Under the pieces are notes generated by a model. It was not told where the DNA came from, made no database searches, and was given only the letters and a program-made list of their open reading frames with translations. A stretch of 64,000 nt of DNA from Lentibacter algarum (GTDB taxonomy: Bacteria > Pseudomonadota > Alphaproteobacteria > Rhodobacterales > Rhodobacteraceae), in assembly GCF_040580765.1 (NCBI RefSeq), contig NZ_CP158687.1, forward strand, positions 372,001 through 436,000, in the 5' to 3' direction. Both the position numbers and the translations under genes were made by a program. This document shows, piece after piece, positions 35,121-43,216 of the stretch (its first letter is position 1; each line of letters starts with the position of its first letter).

Positions 35121-37160
35121 ATGAGCAAAGATGCTCTTCTGCAACCCTATCAGCTCAAACATCTGACGCTGAAAAACCGCATCATGACGACAAGCCATGA
35201 GCCAGCCTATCCTGAAAACGGGATGCCAACAGAGCGCTATCGTGCCTATCACGAGGCACGCGCCAAGGCGGGGGTGGCTCTTGCAATGACGGCAGGTTCG
35301 GCGGCTGTGAGCCGTGATAGTCCACCTGTGTTTAACAATATCCTCGCTTACAAAGACGAGGTTGTCCCATGGATGCGGGCGCTGAGCGACGCGTGTCACG
35401 AACATGGCTGTGCCGTGATGATCCAGCTCACGCACCTTGGCCGCCGTACCGGTTGGAACAAAGGCGACTGGCTGCCCTCGCTTGCGCCATCGCACAGCCG
35501 TGAGCCTGCGCACCGTGCTTTTCCGAAGATGATGGAAGACTTCGATATTGTGCGGATCATCGAGGACTATGCCGATGCGGCGGAGAGGATGCAGGCCGCA
35601 GGCCTAGATGGCATTGAGCTTCAAGCTTACGGCCACCTCATCGATCAGTTCTACTCGCCCTTCACCAACGATTGGTCCGCGCCTTATGGTGGCAGCCTTG
35701 AGAACCGTATGCGCTTTGGGTTTGAGGTGCTTGACGCGATCCGCAAACGTGTTGGGGACGAATTCGTTATCGGGGTGCGCTACACTGCAGATGAAGCCGA
35801 GGAGGGTGGCATCACGCCCGAAGAGGGCCTCAAGATCGCCCATGCGCTGAAAGCGAGTGGACAGGTCGATTTTCTGAATGTGATTCGTGGGCGTATTCAT
35901 ACCGATCCTGCGATGACCGATGTGATTCCTGTGCAGGGGATGCGTTCGGCGCCACATCTTGATTTTGCGGGTACTGTGCGCGCTGAAACAGGTATGCCGA
36001 CTTTTCATGCCGCAAGAATTCCCGATGTGGCGACAGCGCGGCATGCTGTGACTTCTGGCCTGCTTGATATGGTGGGGATGACACGTGCGCATATGGCCGA
36101 CCCTTTAATTGTGACGAAAATTATGGAAGGGCGCGAAGATGATATCCGGCCCTGTGTGGGCGCGACCTATTGTTTAGATCGCATCTATCAAGCGGGTGAA
36201 GCGCTCTGCATTCATAATGCTGCCACGGGCCGCGAACTGAGTATGCCTCATGAAATTGTACCTTCTGACAGCCCCAAGAAGGTTGTGATTGTCGGAGCCG
36301 GGCCCGCAGGTCTTGAGGCGGCGCGTGTGGCCGCCGAGCGGGGGCACAATGTAACCGTTTTTGAAGCTGCGTCCGAAGCAGGTGGACAGATCCGCCTTAC
36401 CGCGCAAAACAAACGCCGAGCGGAAATGATCGGGATTATTGATTGGCGGATGGCACAATGTGCAGCCCGCGACGTGCAGTTTCGCTTCAATACCTATGCC
36501 GAGGCGCAGGATGTGCTCGGGCTCGCGCCTGATGTGGTGATCATTGCGACAGGTGGCTTGCCAGAGGTCACAGTGCTTGAGGCGGGCAATGAGCTTGCTG
36601 TGACAGGATGGGACATCATTGCAGGCGATGCAAAGCCTGGTGAGAATGTGCTGATCTTTGATGATGCGGGTGACCATACAGGACTGATGGCAGCGGAAGT
36701 CATCACGGCGGCGGGTGGGCATGTCGAAATTATGACCCGTGACCGCAGCTTTGCGCCTGAAGTGATGGGAATGAATCTCGTCCCTTATATGCGCAGCCTG
36801 CAAGAGAAAGATGCGGTGTTTACGGTTGGACGAACGCTGAAAAGCCTGAGCCGTAGGGGTAACAGACTATTGGCGCAGATTGGGACGGATTATTCGAGGT
36901 ACGTCTCGGACTCCGAATATGACCAAGTTATTGTCAACCAAGGGACTCTGCCTCTGGATGAGCTCTACTTTTCACTAAAGCCACAAGCGTCGAACTTTGG
37001 CGAGATTGACCACGAGGTTTTGATTGGTGGGGAGGGGAAGCTTTTCCCACAGCGCAATCCTGAAGGGGGCTTTGTGCTCTACCGGATCGGGGATGCTGTC
37101 TCATCTCGCAACACGCATGCCGCAGTTTATGACGCTTTGAGGCATGGTATTTGTTGGTAA
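35121..37160 (+). CDS. TMADH/StcD-like flavin oxidoreductase, probable N-methylproline-type demethylase
   Basis: A 679-residue protein with an old-yellow-enzyme FMN barrel (1-340), an iron-sulfur segment and a C-terminal FAD/NAD domain (from VVIVGAGPAGLEAARVAAERG). Cys345, Cys351 and Cys363 line up with the cluster ligands of trimethylamine dehydrogenase, but the fourth position is Ala348. Residue 30 is Tyr, so TMADH's covalent Cys-FMN link is absent. The N-terminus (LLQPYQLKHLTLKNRI, then HEPAYPENGMP) and RPCVGATYCLDRIY resemble StcD, the rhizobial N-methylproline demethylase. The substrate is inferred: N-methylproline or a related N-methyl amine. Confidence 0.85.
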   Translation: MSKDALLQPYQLKHLTLKNRIMTTSHEPAYPENGMPTERYRAYHEARAKAGVALAMTAGSAAVSRDSPPVFNNILAYKDEVVPWMRALSDACHEHGCAVMIQLTHLGRRTGWNKGDWLPSLAPSHSREPAHRAFPKMMEDFDIVRIIEDYADAAERMQAAGLDGIELQAYGHLIDQFYSPFTNDWSAPYGGSLENRMRFGFEVLDAIRKRVGDEFVIGVRYTADEAEEGGITPEEGLKIAHALKASGQVDFLNVIRGRIHTDPAMTDVIPVQGMRSAPHLDFAGTVRAETGMPTFHAARIPDVATARHAVTSGLLDMVGMTRAHMADPLIVTKIMEGREDDIRPCVGATYCLDRIYQAGEALCIHNAATGRELSMPHEIVPSDSPKKVVIVGAGPAGLEAARVAAERGHNVTVFEAASEAGGQIRLTAQNKRRAEMIGIIDWRMAQCAARDVQFRFNTYAEAQDVLGLAPDVVIIATGGLPEVTVLEAGNELAVTGWDIIAGDAKPGENVLIFDDAGDHTGLMAAEVITAAGGHVEIMTRDRSFAPEVMGMNLVPYMRSLQEKDAVFTVGRTLKSLSRRGNRLLAQIGTDYSRYVSDSEYDQVIVNQGTLPLDELYFSLKPQASNFGEIDHEVLIGGEGKLFPQRNPEGGFVLYRIGDAVSSRNTHAAVYDALRHGICW

Positions 37161-37209
37161 TGCGCTAAAACCGGGAGACTTCTGGTGGCGGATAAGCTCA
37201 GAAGGATTT

Positions 37210-37252
37210 CCGCCATTTCAATCACGTTTAACGATGTTGTTTGAAATGGCGG
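37210..37252. repeat. 12-bp perfect inverted repeat overlapping the tRNA-Arg 3' end
   Basis: CCGCCATTTCAA (37210-37221) is an exact inverted copy of TTGAAATGGCGG (37241-37252), separated by 19 nt. The right arm includes the CCA end and discriminator of the tRNA. It can fold the precursor's 3' trailer into a stem. It is not followed by a T tract on the tRNA strand. Confidence 0.7.
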
Positions 37253-37323
37253 ACCGAGGAGGATTCGAACCCCCGACCCCCTGATTCGTAGTCAGGTACT
37301 CTATCCAGCTGAGCTATCGGTCC
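37247..37323 (-). tRNA. tRNA-Arg (anticodon ACG)
   Basis: A 77-nt cloverleaf with encoded CCA (37247-37249). The acceptor stem is GGACCGA / TCGGTCC with discriminator G. The D arm is AGCTCAGCTGGATAGAGT, the anticodon stem CCTGA / TCAGG with loop CTACGAA, and the T arm GTTCGAATCC. ACG reads CGN arginine codons after A34 is changed to inosine. Confidence 0.97.
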
Positions 37324-37334
37324 GTCGGAGGCAG

Positions 37335-37363
37335 GGATTAAGGCCTGCGCGCGTGCTTTGCAA
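37335..37363 (-). promoter_or_regulatory. Candidate promoter of tRNA-Arg
   Basis: On the minus strand TTGCAA (37358-37363) and TAATCC (37335-37340) with 17-nt spacing, about 11 nt upstream of the tRNA 5' end. Activity is inferred. Confidence 0.4.
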
Positions 37364-37425
37364 GCGGGTTTTTGGAATAGTTTTGAACGAGCGGCAATTG
37401 ACGGGGCTGTAAGTGACGAAACGCC

Positions 37426-38802
37426 TTATTTAGCTTGGCTGAGGCGGATCAAAAAACTTGTGCCCTCTTGATCTGAGCGTTCGAGTATCAGCGCGCCACC
37501 ATGGCCTCGAATAAGCTCCGCTGCGATGGCGAGCCCCAGACCTGAGCCGCCTTTGCGCGCGCCACCGTGGAATGCTTCAAACAGATGCTTGCGGGCTTTC
37601 TCAGGAAGCCCCGGACCTGTGTCAGACACGCGAATTTCTACTGCGTTTTGGATGTTTGTTGCAGAAACGCGGACTTCGCCACTTTGGTTTGCGGTTTCAA
37701 GCGCTTGTCGGGCATTGCGCACAAGATTGCTGATGACGCGGTAGAGCTGTTCGCTGTCAGCATCGACGGTAAAGTTCTGAGGCAGATCGTCGACGAAACT
37801 GATTTCGCCATCGCTGCGGGTCAATTGTTCGGCTTCAAATACATCTTCGATGATTTCGTTGAGTTTAACTTTGGTGAGTCGTGGTGCAGGCTCTTCAGCT
37901 TTGCCAAAAGCCAATGTTGTCTCGCAGAGTTTGACCGCGCGGCTGATGGAGCCGACCAGCTTGGGGGCCATACGTTTGACTGTCGGGTCCTCGCTCATTT
38001 CGATGCGGTCGGTGAAGAGCTGGGCCGAGGTAAGGATGTTGCGCAGATCATGGCTGATTTTGGCGACAGCAGAGCCGAGCTGAGCGAGTCGCTCTTTTTG
38101 TTTGAGCGCGCTGGTCAATTGGGTTTCAAGCTTTTGCAAAGCGTCTTCGGCCTCGCGCAGTTCAGACACGCTTGCCGAGGGTTGAATGATGCGGTGCGCA
38201 TCCTCAGGATTTGCCGCATAGGCTTGGATGTCGCCAACCACACGCTTGATTGGGCGTACCAAGAGAAGCTGCACTGCGAGAAACAACAAGACCGCTGTGA
38301 ACACCGAAATGACCGCTGAAAGGAGTAGGATACGCAGGCCGTAGTCGATCATTGCGGCGCGTAGAGGGCCTGTTTCCATTGAAACTTCGATCAGCAGACC
38401 TGCTTCTCGAACAGGGTTTCCGATCACACGGATGACGCGATCTTCGGTATCAAAGAGCCGCGCTGTTGCATCGCGGATCAAGACGAAGGCCGAGGCGTTG
38501 CGCAGATCATAGGTTGCATAGATCGGTTTTGGCATCGGCGCAGAGAGGATCAGTTGTCGTGCTTCGTCGCGTCGCAGTACGACGTTGAACACCTCTGCAT
38601 TGCGTAGAAGCTCCTCTTCTAAGTCGGCATCAATCATGTCGTCAGCTAGGAGGGCGAGGGAGGCAATCTGGCCGCGCTCAAGGCGACTTAGGAGATAGTC
38701 TTCGCGAAACCGCGCAATCGAGGGCACAAAGATCAGGATTTCTGCCAGCATCACGAAGATGATGGTCAAAACGAGAAAGCGCCCTGAAAGGGAGTTTAGC
38801 AT
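37426..38802 (-). CDS. Membrane sensor histidine kinase, orphan
   Basis: A 458-residue kinase. There are two transmembrane helices (about 8-28 and 158-182) flanking a periplasmic sensor of about 130 residues. A HAMP linker (184-235) leads to a HisKA domain with H251 (KISHDLRN). The HATPase follows, with an N box (NLVRNARQAL) and G boxes (DTGPGLP, GSGLGLAIAAEL). No response regulator is adjacent, so it is an orphan. It is last in an operon with a MerA-like flavoprotein and a TVP38 protein, 15 nt apart. Confidence 0.93.
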   Translation of the reverse strand: MLNSLSGRFLVLTIIFVMLAEILIFVPSIARFREDYLLSRLERGQIASLALLADDMIDADLEEELLRNAEVFNVVLRRDEARQLILSAPMPKPIYATYDLRNASAFVLIRDATARLFDTEDRVIRVIGNPVREAGLLIEVSMETGPLRAAMIDYGLRILLLSAVISVFTAVLLFLAVQLLLVRPIKRVVGDIQAYAANPEDAHRIIQPSASVSELREAEDALQKLETQLTSALKQKERLAQLGSAVAKISHDLRNILTSAQLFTDRIEMSEDPTVKRMAPKLVGSISRAVKLCETTLAFGKAEEPAPRLTKVKLNEIIEDVFEAEQLTRSDGEISFVDDLPQNFTVDADSEQLYRVISNLVRNARQALETANQSGEVRVSATNIQNAVEIRVSDTGPGLPEKARKHLFEAFHGGARKGGSGLGLAIAAELIRGHGGALILERSDQEGTSFLIRLSQAK

Positions 38803-38817
38803 AACCTGTGAAACCTC

Positions 38818-40209
38818 TTACGGCAGCCAGCGCTGAACTGCGCCAACCACTCTTTTCACCATATTACTCTCAAACAGGCGTGGAGAGAAATAGGCCCCAG
38901 CGACGCGCTTGTTGATTTCTCCAATGGTCGGGTAGGGCGCGACCATTGCTGCGATCTGGCCCATCTTCATTTTGTTGGCCAAAGCAAGCGCCCAAGTGTT
39001 GATCAGCTCGCCAGCTTGATGGCCCACAATGGTCGCGCCGACAGGGCGGCCTTTGACGATCATCACCTTGGCAAAGCCTTTTGTCTGGCCCTCGGCTATT
39101 GCGCGATCATTGCCCGCATAGTCAAAGCGGACGACTTCAAGATTGCCGCCGTGCTCTGCGCGGGCTTGGGCCTCTGTGAGGCCAACTTGAGCCAATTCAG
39201 GTGTGGTGTAGGTGGACCAAGGGATGTGGCGGTCACTTGCCTTTGCAGGAAGACCAAAGAGGGCTGAGCGGATAACCACGCCAGCGTGGTAGCCTGCAAC
39301 ATGAGTGAATTGCAGCCCGCCCGCCACGTCGCCAATGGCGTAGACGCGGCGATTGGTGGTTTTGAGGCCAGCATCGACCTTGATGCCTGTACGGGTTGTT
39401 TCGATCCCTGCAGCGCCAAGATCGAGCTTGTCGATATTGGCTTTGCGGCCCACGGCGACAAGCAAATGTGTGCCTTTGAAAACGCGACCATCTTTGGCTT
39501 CGACCTCGATGGCTCCAGCGGTGCCGCGAATTTCGGATGCGAGAGCGTCTTCTTCGATGAGAATGCCTTCTTTGCGCAAGCTGTCGAGCAAGACGCTTGC
39601 AGCCTCGGGATCGTCTTTACTTAAAGCTTTTGCGCCTTCGATTACGGTCACTTCGCAGCCAAGGCGTTTGTGCGCTTGGGCCATTTCTAGCCCGATTGGT
39701 CCGCCGCCGATGATCAGCAGGTGGTCGGGACGCTTGCGCAGCTGAAAGAGGGTTTCGTTGGTCTCATAGGGGACGCTCTCAAGACCTGGAATCGGCGGCA
39801 CAAGCGGGCTTGAGCCAGTGGCAATAATGATGCGCCGTGCTTTGATTTCATAGTTGTCCGCCCGCACGATCTCTGGCGAGATAAACTGCCCATAAGCTTC
39901 AATGACACGGACGCCAAGGCCTTCGAAGCGCTCTACAGAATCATGTGGTGCAATCGTATCGATCACGGCCTGAACATGGTCTTGAGCGGCAGAGTAAGCC
40001 TTGGCGGGTGCACTGCCCTTGGCATGTGCCGCTTTGGCTTGGGAGAGAAGGGCTTTTGACGGGACACAGCCATAGTTTAGGCAGTCGCCACCCATTTTAT
40101 GACCCTCAAGCAGCACCACGCTTGCGCCCATCTGTGAGGCGCCTGCCGCGACGGACAATCCGCCTGAGCCGCCGCCGATGACCAATAAATCTGTTTGAAT
40201 GCGTTCCAT
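38818..40209 (-). CDS. Class I pyridine nucleotide-disulfide oxidoreductase, MerA/Lpd-like
   Basis: A 463-residue FAD enzyme. It has the GGGSGGLSVAAG fold, a redox CxxxxC pair C43/C48 (GGDCLNYGCVPSK) and an NADH fold GGGPIGLEMAQAH, then a dimerisation domain. At the C-terminus the His of the His-Glu dyad of glutathione reductase is replaced by Tyr426, with Glu431 kept. It lacks MerA's terminal Cys pair and N-terminal metal-binding domain. It is neither a proven mercuric reductase nor a lipoamide dehydrogenase. The pairing with TVP38 is common in bacteria and the role is unclear. Confidence 0.88.
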   Translation of the reverse strand: MERIQTDLLVIGGGSGGLSVAAGASQMGASVVLLEGHKMGGDCLNYGCVPSKALLSQAKAAHAKGSAPAKAYSAAQDHVQAVIDTIAPHDSVERFEGLGVRVIEAYGQFISPEIVRADNYEIKARRIIIATGSSPLVPPIPGLESVPYETNETLFQLRKRPDHLLIIGGGPIGLEMAQAHKRLGCEVTVIEGAKALSKDDPEAASVLLDSLRKEGILIEEDALASEIRGTAGAIEVEAKDGRVFKGTHLLVAVGRKANIDKLDLGAAGIETTRTGIKVDAGLKTTNRRVYAIGDVAGGLQFTHVAGYHAGVVIRSALFGLPAKASDRHIPWSTYTTPELAQVGLTEAQARAEHGGNLEVVRFDYAGNDRAIAEGQTKGFAKVMIVKGRPVGATIVGHQAGELINTWALALANKMKMGQIAAMVAPYPTIGEINKRVAGAYFSPRLFESNMVKRVVGAVQRWLP

Positions 40210-40244
40210 ACTGTCTTCCTAAATCAGAGAGCCTTTGAGAAAGC

Positions 40245-40985
40245 TTAAAGCGTTTTGCCGCCGCGAAGTTTTTTCAGGGCGATGGGCAGCGCTGCAAGAG
40301 CGGCAAGGCCCAGAATCGGCCAGAGAATATGAGGCTCAAAAATAATGCCAAGGTTGGGCGTTTCTCCGCGCGCAAAAACCTCACCAAGGCCCGCGCCGAC
40401 AGACGTGTAGACAACCGCGCCAGGAATGATCCCGAAGAAGGTGCTTATGACAAAGCGCCTCAAAGGCACCTCAAGAAAGGCGGGAAGCAAGTTGGCCACA
40501 AAGAAGGGCACGGCGGGGACTAAGCGGATGAGAAACAGCATCGACCATTGGTTTTCATCGATGCCGTCTTTGATGGCTTTGATCTTGCCATCTGATTCTT
40601 CGAGCTTTGCGCCCAACCGCTCGCCAAGGCCCCAGCGTGCGGCAAGAAAGATCAGCGTGGCGCCGAGTGTTGCGCCCGTGACGTTAAATAGAGCCCCTGG
40701 AAATGTGGAAAAGAGAAATCCGCCTGTTAGGGTGGCTATTGTTGCGCCCGGCAGCGAGAAGCCGACAATCACAACGTATGTCGCAACAAAGGCGGCGACA
40801 GTGAGCAGGTAGTGAGAATCACGGAAGGTGAGGAGCGCCTCGCGATTTTCGCGAAGGGCGTCAAAGCTCAGATAGTCTTTCAAGAAGATCGCGCCCAACA
40901 GGGCGGCCAACGCGATAGCAGCTAAGGGCAATAGCCGCGCTGCAGATGATTTTTCGATCTCTGTGCCGTTTGACATATCTGCCAT
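40245..40985 (-). CDS. TVP38/TMEM64 (DedA-like) membrane protein
   Basis: A 246-residue membrane protein with five to six helices. The start at 40985 (MADMSNGTEIEK) follows AGGATTGGAACA; an alternative is ATG at 40976. The VTT/SNARE-associated domain is in the middle: GFSLPGATIATLTGGFLFSTFPGALFNVTGATLGA and FLIRLVPAVPFFVANLLPAF, with the conserved Arg. Relatives include lipid scramblases. First gene of the operon. A 16-bp palindrome lies 31 nt upstream of its start. Confidence 0.88.
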   Translation of the reverse strand: MADMSNGTEIEKSSAARLLPLAAIALAALLGAIFLKDYLSFDALRENREALLTFRDSHYLLTVAAFVATYVVIVGFSLPGATIATLTGGFLFSTFPGALFNVTGATLGATLIFLAARWGLGERLGAKLEESDGKIKAIKDGIDENQWSMLFLIRLVPAVPFFVANLLPAFLEVPLRRFVISTFFGIIPGAVVYTSVGAGLGEVFARGETPNLGIIFEPHILWPILGLAALAALPIALKKLRGGKTL

Positions 40986-41016
40986 TGTTCCAATCCTGCC
41001 TTGTGTTGTGTGTCCC

Positions 41017-41032
41017 CAACCTGCGCAGGTTG
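41017..41032. promoter_or_regulatory. Perfect 16-bp palindrome upstream of the TVP38 operon
   Basis: CAACCTGC-GCAGGTTG has no spacer and no mismatch. Its position 31 nt upstream of the start is consistent with an operator or with a 5'-leader hairpin. No regulator gene adjoins it. Confidence 0.5.
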
Positions 41033-41191
41033 AACGCAAAACCCAAGGGGGCTTACTGTTGTCTCACGGGGCCTTGATCAGAGAGGCGCGTTTTCGTGAT
41101 CTCACAGCGTGTATTCTATGATACTGTAACAAAGCACGGGCCCAGCGGGGGCTTTTTGTTGCAAAATGTGTTAAATCCCTACGCTACGGGT

Positions 41192-41220
41192 TTGACAGCC
41201 CACGACGCGCCCCCTATAGA
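41192..41220 (+). promoter_or_regulatory. Promoter for rpmH-rnpA-yidD
   Basis: TTGACA (41192-41197) and TATAGA (41215-41220) with 17-nt spacing give a near-consensus sigma-70 promoter, the best in the window. It is 69 nt upstream of rpmH, fitting a strongly expressed ribosomal gene. Confidence 0.75.
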
Positions 41221-41289
41221 GCGGGCTTCAAGTATTCACGAGGCATCCGAGCGACTCGCGCGCCTGCCTTATAAATCGGAGACGGAGCG

Positions 41290-41424
41290 ATGAAGCGCAC
41301 CTACCAACCAAGCAACCTCGTGCGCAAGCGGCGCCATGGTTTTCGCTCACGCATGGCCACAAAAGCCGGCCGTAAAATCCTGAACGCGCGTCGTGCGCGT
41401 GGCCGTAAGTCGCTTAGCGCGTAA
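41290..41424 (+). CDS. rpmH: 50S ribosomal protein L34
   Basis: A 44-residue L34, the standard size. It begins [20 protein letters not shown], followed by the basic [20 protein letters not shown] and ends in SLSA. It has a strong promoter and an attenuator hairpin before rnpA, as is usual for the rpmH-rnpA pair. Confidence 0.98.
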   Translation: MKRTYQPSNLVRKRRHGFRSRMATKAGRKILNARRARGRKSLSA

Positions 41425-41471
41425 GTCGGCCTTGCTCCTTTTCGGGGCAACGGATTGCGAAAAAGATATAG

Positions 41472-41500
41472 AACCGCTTGGGAGTTTCTCAGGCGGTTTT
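41472..41500 (+). terminator. Partial terminator between rpmH and rnpA
   Basis: AACCGCTTG (41472-41480) pairs with CAGGCGGTT (41490-41498), with a 9-nt loop and a TTTT tail. It would reduce rnpA transcription relative to rpmH. Confidence 0.7.
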
Positions 41501-41538
41501 CGCTTGTTCTTCTCTCGATTTGGTAAGAAAAACCCCTG

Positions 41539-41880
41539 ATGGCAGCCTCTATCGAAATATTAAAGAAACGGTCTGAGTTTTTGGCCGCGTCACGCGCGCA
41601 AAAGTGCGGCACGAAGGGTATGATGCTTCAGGGACGTGCACGAGGCGATGAGGCTCCGATGCGGGTTGGCTTTACCTGCTCTAAGAAAGTAGGCAACGCC
41701 GTCGCGCGTAACCGTGCCAAGCGCCGTCTGCGAGAAGCGGCGCGAGCAGTGCTGCCAGAATTGGGACGCGCGGGATATGATTACGTTTTGATCGGACGTT
41801 TTGAGAGCACGGCGAGCCGCGATTTTGAGGCGCTCAAAGGCGATCTGGCCTATGCGCTTGAAAAGGTGCACAGCGCATGA
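41539..41880 (+). CDS. rnpA: Ribonuclease P protein component
   Basis: A 113-residue protein that with RNase P RNA matures the 5' ends of tRNAs. It has the start IEILKKRSEFLAASRAQK and the signature RNR motif region VGFTCSKKVGNAVARNRAKRRLREA. The C-terminal helix ends DLAYALEKVHSA. yidD overlaps its end by ATGA. Confidence 0.96.
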   Translation: MAASIEILKKRSEFLAASRAQKCGTKGMMLQGRARGDEAPMRVGFTCSKKVGNAVARNRAKRRLREAARAVLPELGRAGYDYVLIGRFESTASRDFEALKGDLAYALEKVHSA

Positions 41881-42098
41881 CCCCATTGGCTTTTGTTGTT
41901 TCGCTGCCTGTACGGTTTTACCGTCTCGTGTTCAGCCCTTGGGTCGGCCACGGCTGTCGCTATCATCCGACCTGCTCTGCCTACGGGATGGAAGCTCTGC
42001 GCAAGCATGGCGGCATCAAGGGCACATATCTCATGATCCGTCGTATTCTGCGCTGTCATCCGTGGGGGGGCAGCGGTATCGACAATGTGCCTGACTAG
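41877..42098 (+). CDS. yidD: YidD family membrane-insertion efficiency factor
   Basis: A 73-residue protein of the YidD family. It has the FYRLVFSPWVGHGCRYHPTCSAYG motif, with its conserved cysteines C38? and C-S-A-Y region, and RILRCHPWGGSGIDNVP at the end. YidD helps YidC insert membrane proteins. In many relatives yidC follows; here the next gene is a convergent DMT transporter, so yidC is elsewhere. Confidence 0.94.
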   Translation: MTPLAFVVSLPVRFYRLVFSPWVGHGCRYHPTCSAYGMEALRKHGGIKGTYLMIRRILRCHPWGGSGIDNVPD

Positions 42099-42104
42099 GA
42101 TGCT

Positions 42105-43085
42105 TCAATAGCGCCTGTGAACGCGCTTTTTAATCATCGGGCGGCTTTTGATGCGTTCGCGCAGGAAGACGAAAAGCCCTGATCCCATGATGAGCGCGAT
42201 TCCCGCAAGAACCAGTGGAGCCGGGAATTCAGCCCAGATCACCCAGCCCCAGAAGACCGCCAGTGGGAGGCCAAGATATTCAAAAGGTGCAACTGTGGCC
42301 GCGCTGGCAAGTCGATAGGCTTGGCCCAAGGAATAACCGATGATTGCTGAGTTGAGCCCCAAGCCTAGGAAGAGCCAACGGTCTGGACCTTCGGGCCAGA
42401 CCCACGCCCGCAGAAGGAAGATGATGCTCTCATTGCTTGCGTCTTGGGCAAAGCGGCCATCGCCAGCAACGAGGAAGAACCCGAGCGATACGAGGATGAA
42501 CATCGCCTGAATATAGACCGCCATTGCGCTTGCTTTGCTGGCAACGCCGAGTTTGCGGGTCATAAGCTGATTGAGCGCATAGGTCAGCGCCGAAAACATT
42601 GGTAGAACCAAAATGAGCCAATGCACGTCTGCGGGCGCGCTCTCGCCGCGCCACGCTTGCATCATCAGGATAACACCCCCAAAGCCGACAACAACTGCGC
42701 CCATGCGCCATGGGCCTACTTTTTCGCCGAGGATCGGGATCGACAAGAGTGTGATCATTAGCGGAGCGACGAAGAATAGGGCTGTCGCGTCGGCCAAGGG
42801 GAGAACCGCAAGTGCTGCGAAATAGCTTAGGTTTGAGACGACAACCAGCCCGCCGCGCAACAGATGTAACCCTGGAGTCTTGGTCTTGAGTATTTGCCAG
42901 CCGCCTTCGAGCTGAACCAAGACAAGGCTAAAGCAAATGCCGATGCCCGACCGGATGAAGACCATCTCATGTAGAGGATAGCCGCCAGACAGAAGCTTGA
43001 TCAGCAGGTCGTTGACGCTGATTGCGAGTATCCCTGCGATTACAAACAAGATACCAGCCGCGGGTCGGTTCAAAGCTTCGGTCAT
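42105..43085 (-). CDS. DMT-superfamily (EamA) transporter
   Basis: A 326-residue transporter with about ten helices and two EamA repeats. The start at 43085 (MTEALNRPAAGI) follows AAAGGACAG; a longer upstream ORF is not supported. The pattern EYLGLPLAVFWGWVIW near the end is typical of roseobacter DMT family exporters. The substrate is unknown; relatives export amino acids, metabolites or drugs. Confidence 0.9.
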   Translation of the reverse strand: MTEALNRPAAGILFVIAGILAISVNDLLIKLLSGGYPLHEMVFIRSGIGICFSLVLVQLEGGWQILKTKTPGLHLLRGGLVVVSNLSYFAALAVLPLADATALFFVAPLMITLLSIPILGEKVGPWRMGAVVVGFGGVILMMQAWRGESAPADVHWLILVLPMFSALTYALNQLMTRKLGVASKASAMAVYIQAMFILVSLGFFLVAGDGRFAQDASNESIIFLLRAWVWPEGPDRWLFLGLGLNSAIIGYSLGQAYRLASAATVAPFEYLGLPLAVFWGWVIWAEFPAPLVLAGIALIMGSGLFVFLRERIKSRPMIKKRVHRRY

Positions 43086-43216
43086 AAACTGTCCTTTTGC
43101 TAACCTGTTAACCGAGTGCAGCCGACTGCGCGCGCCAAATTGCGACAAAGATGCTTTCGCGGTTTTACTCGCCTGCTGCGAGGGATAGGGTCGCGACGCG
43201 AAGAGGAGGACAAGGC

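Larger units (their letters stand above)
40986..41289. other. Divergent region between the TVP38 operon and rpmH (304 nt)
   Basis: It contains a perfect 16-bp palindrome at 41017-41032 near the TVP38 side and a strong promoter at 41192-41220 on the rpmH side. A short ORF (41096-41293) ends just inside rpmH, but it lies across the rpmH promoter and is not protein-like. Confidence 0.6.

Noticed and set aside
41096..41293. 65-residue ORF just before rpmH
   Set aside because: It spans the near-consensus rpmH promoter and has no ribosome-binding site; its end overlaps rpmH by chance.
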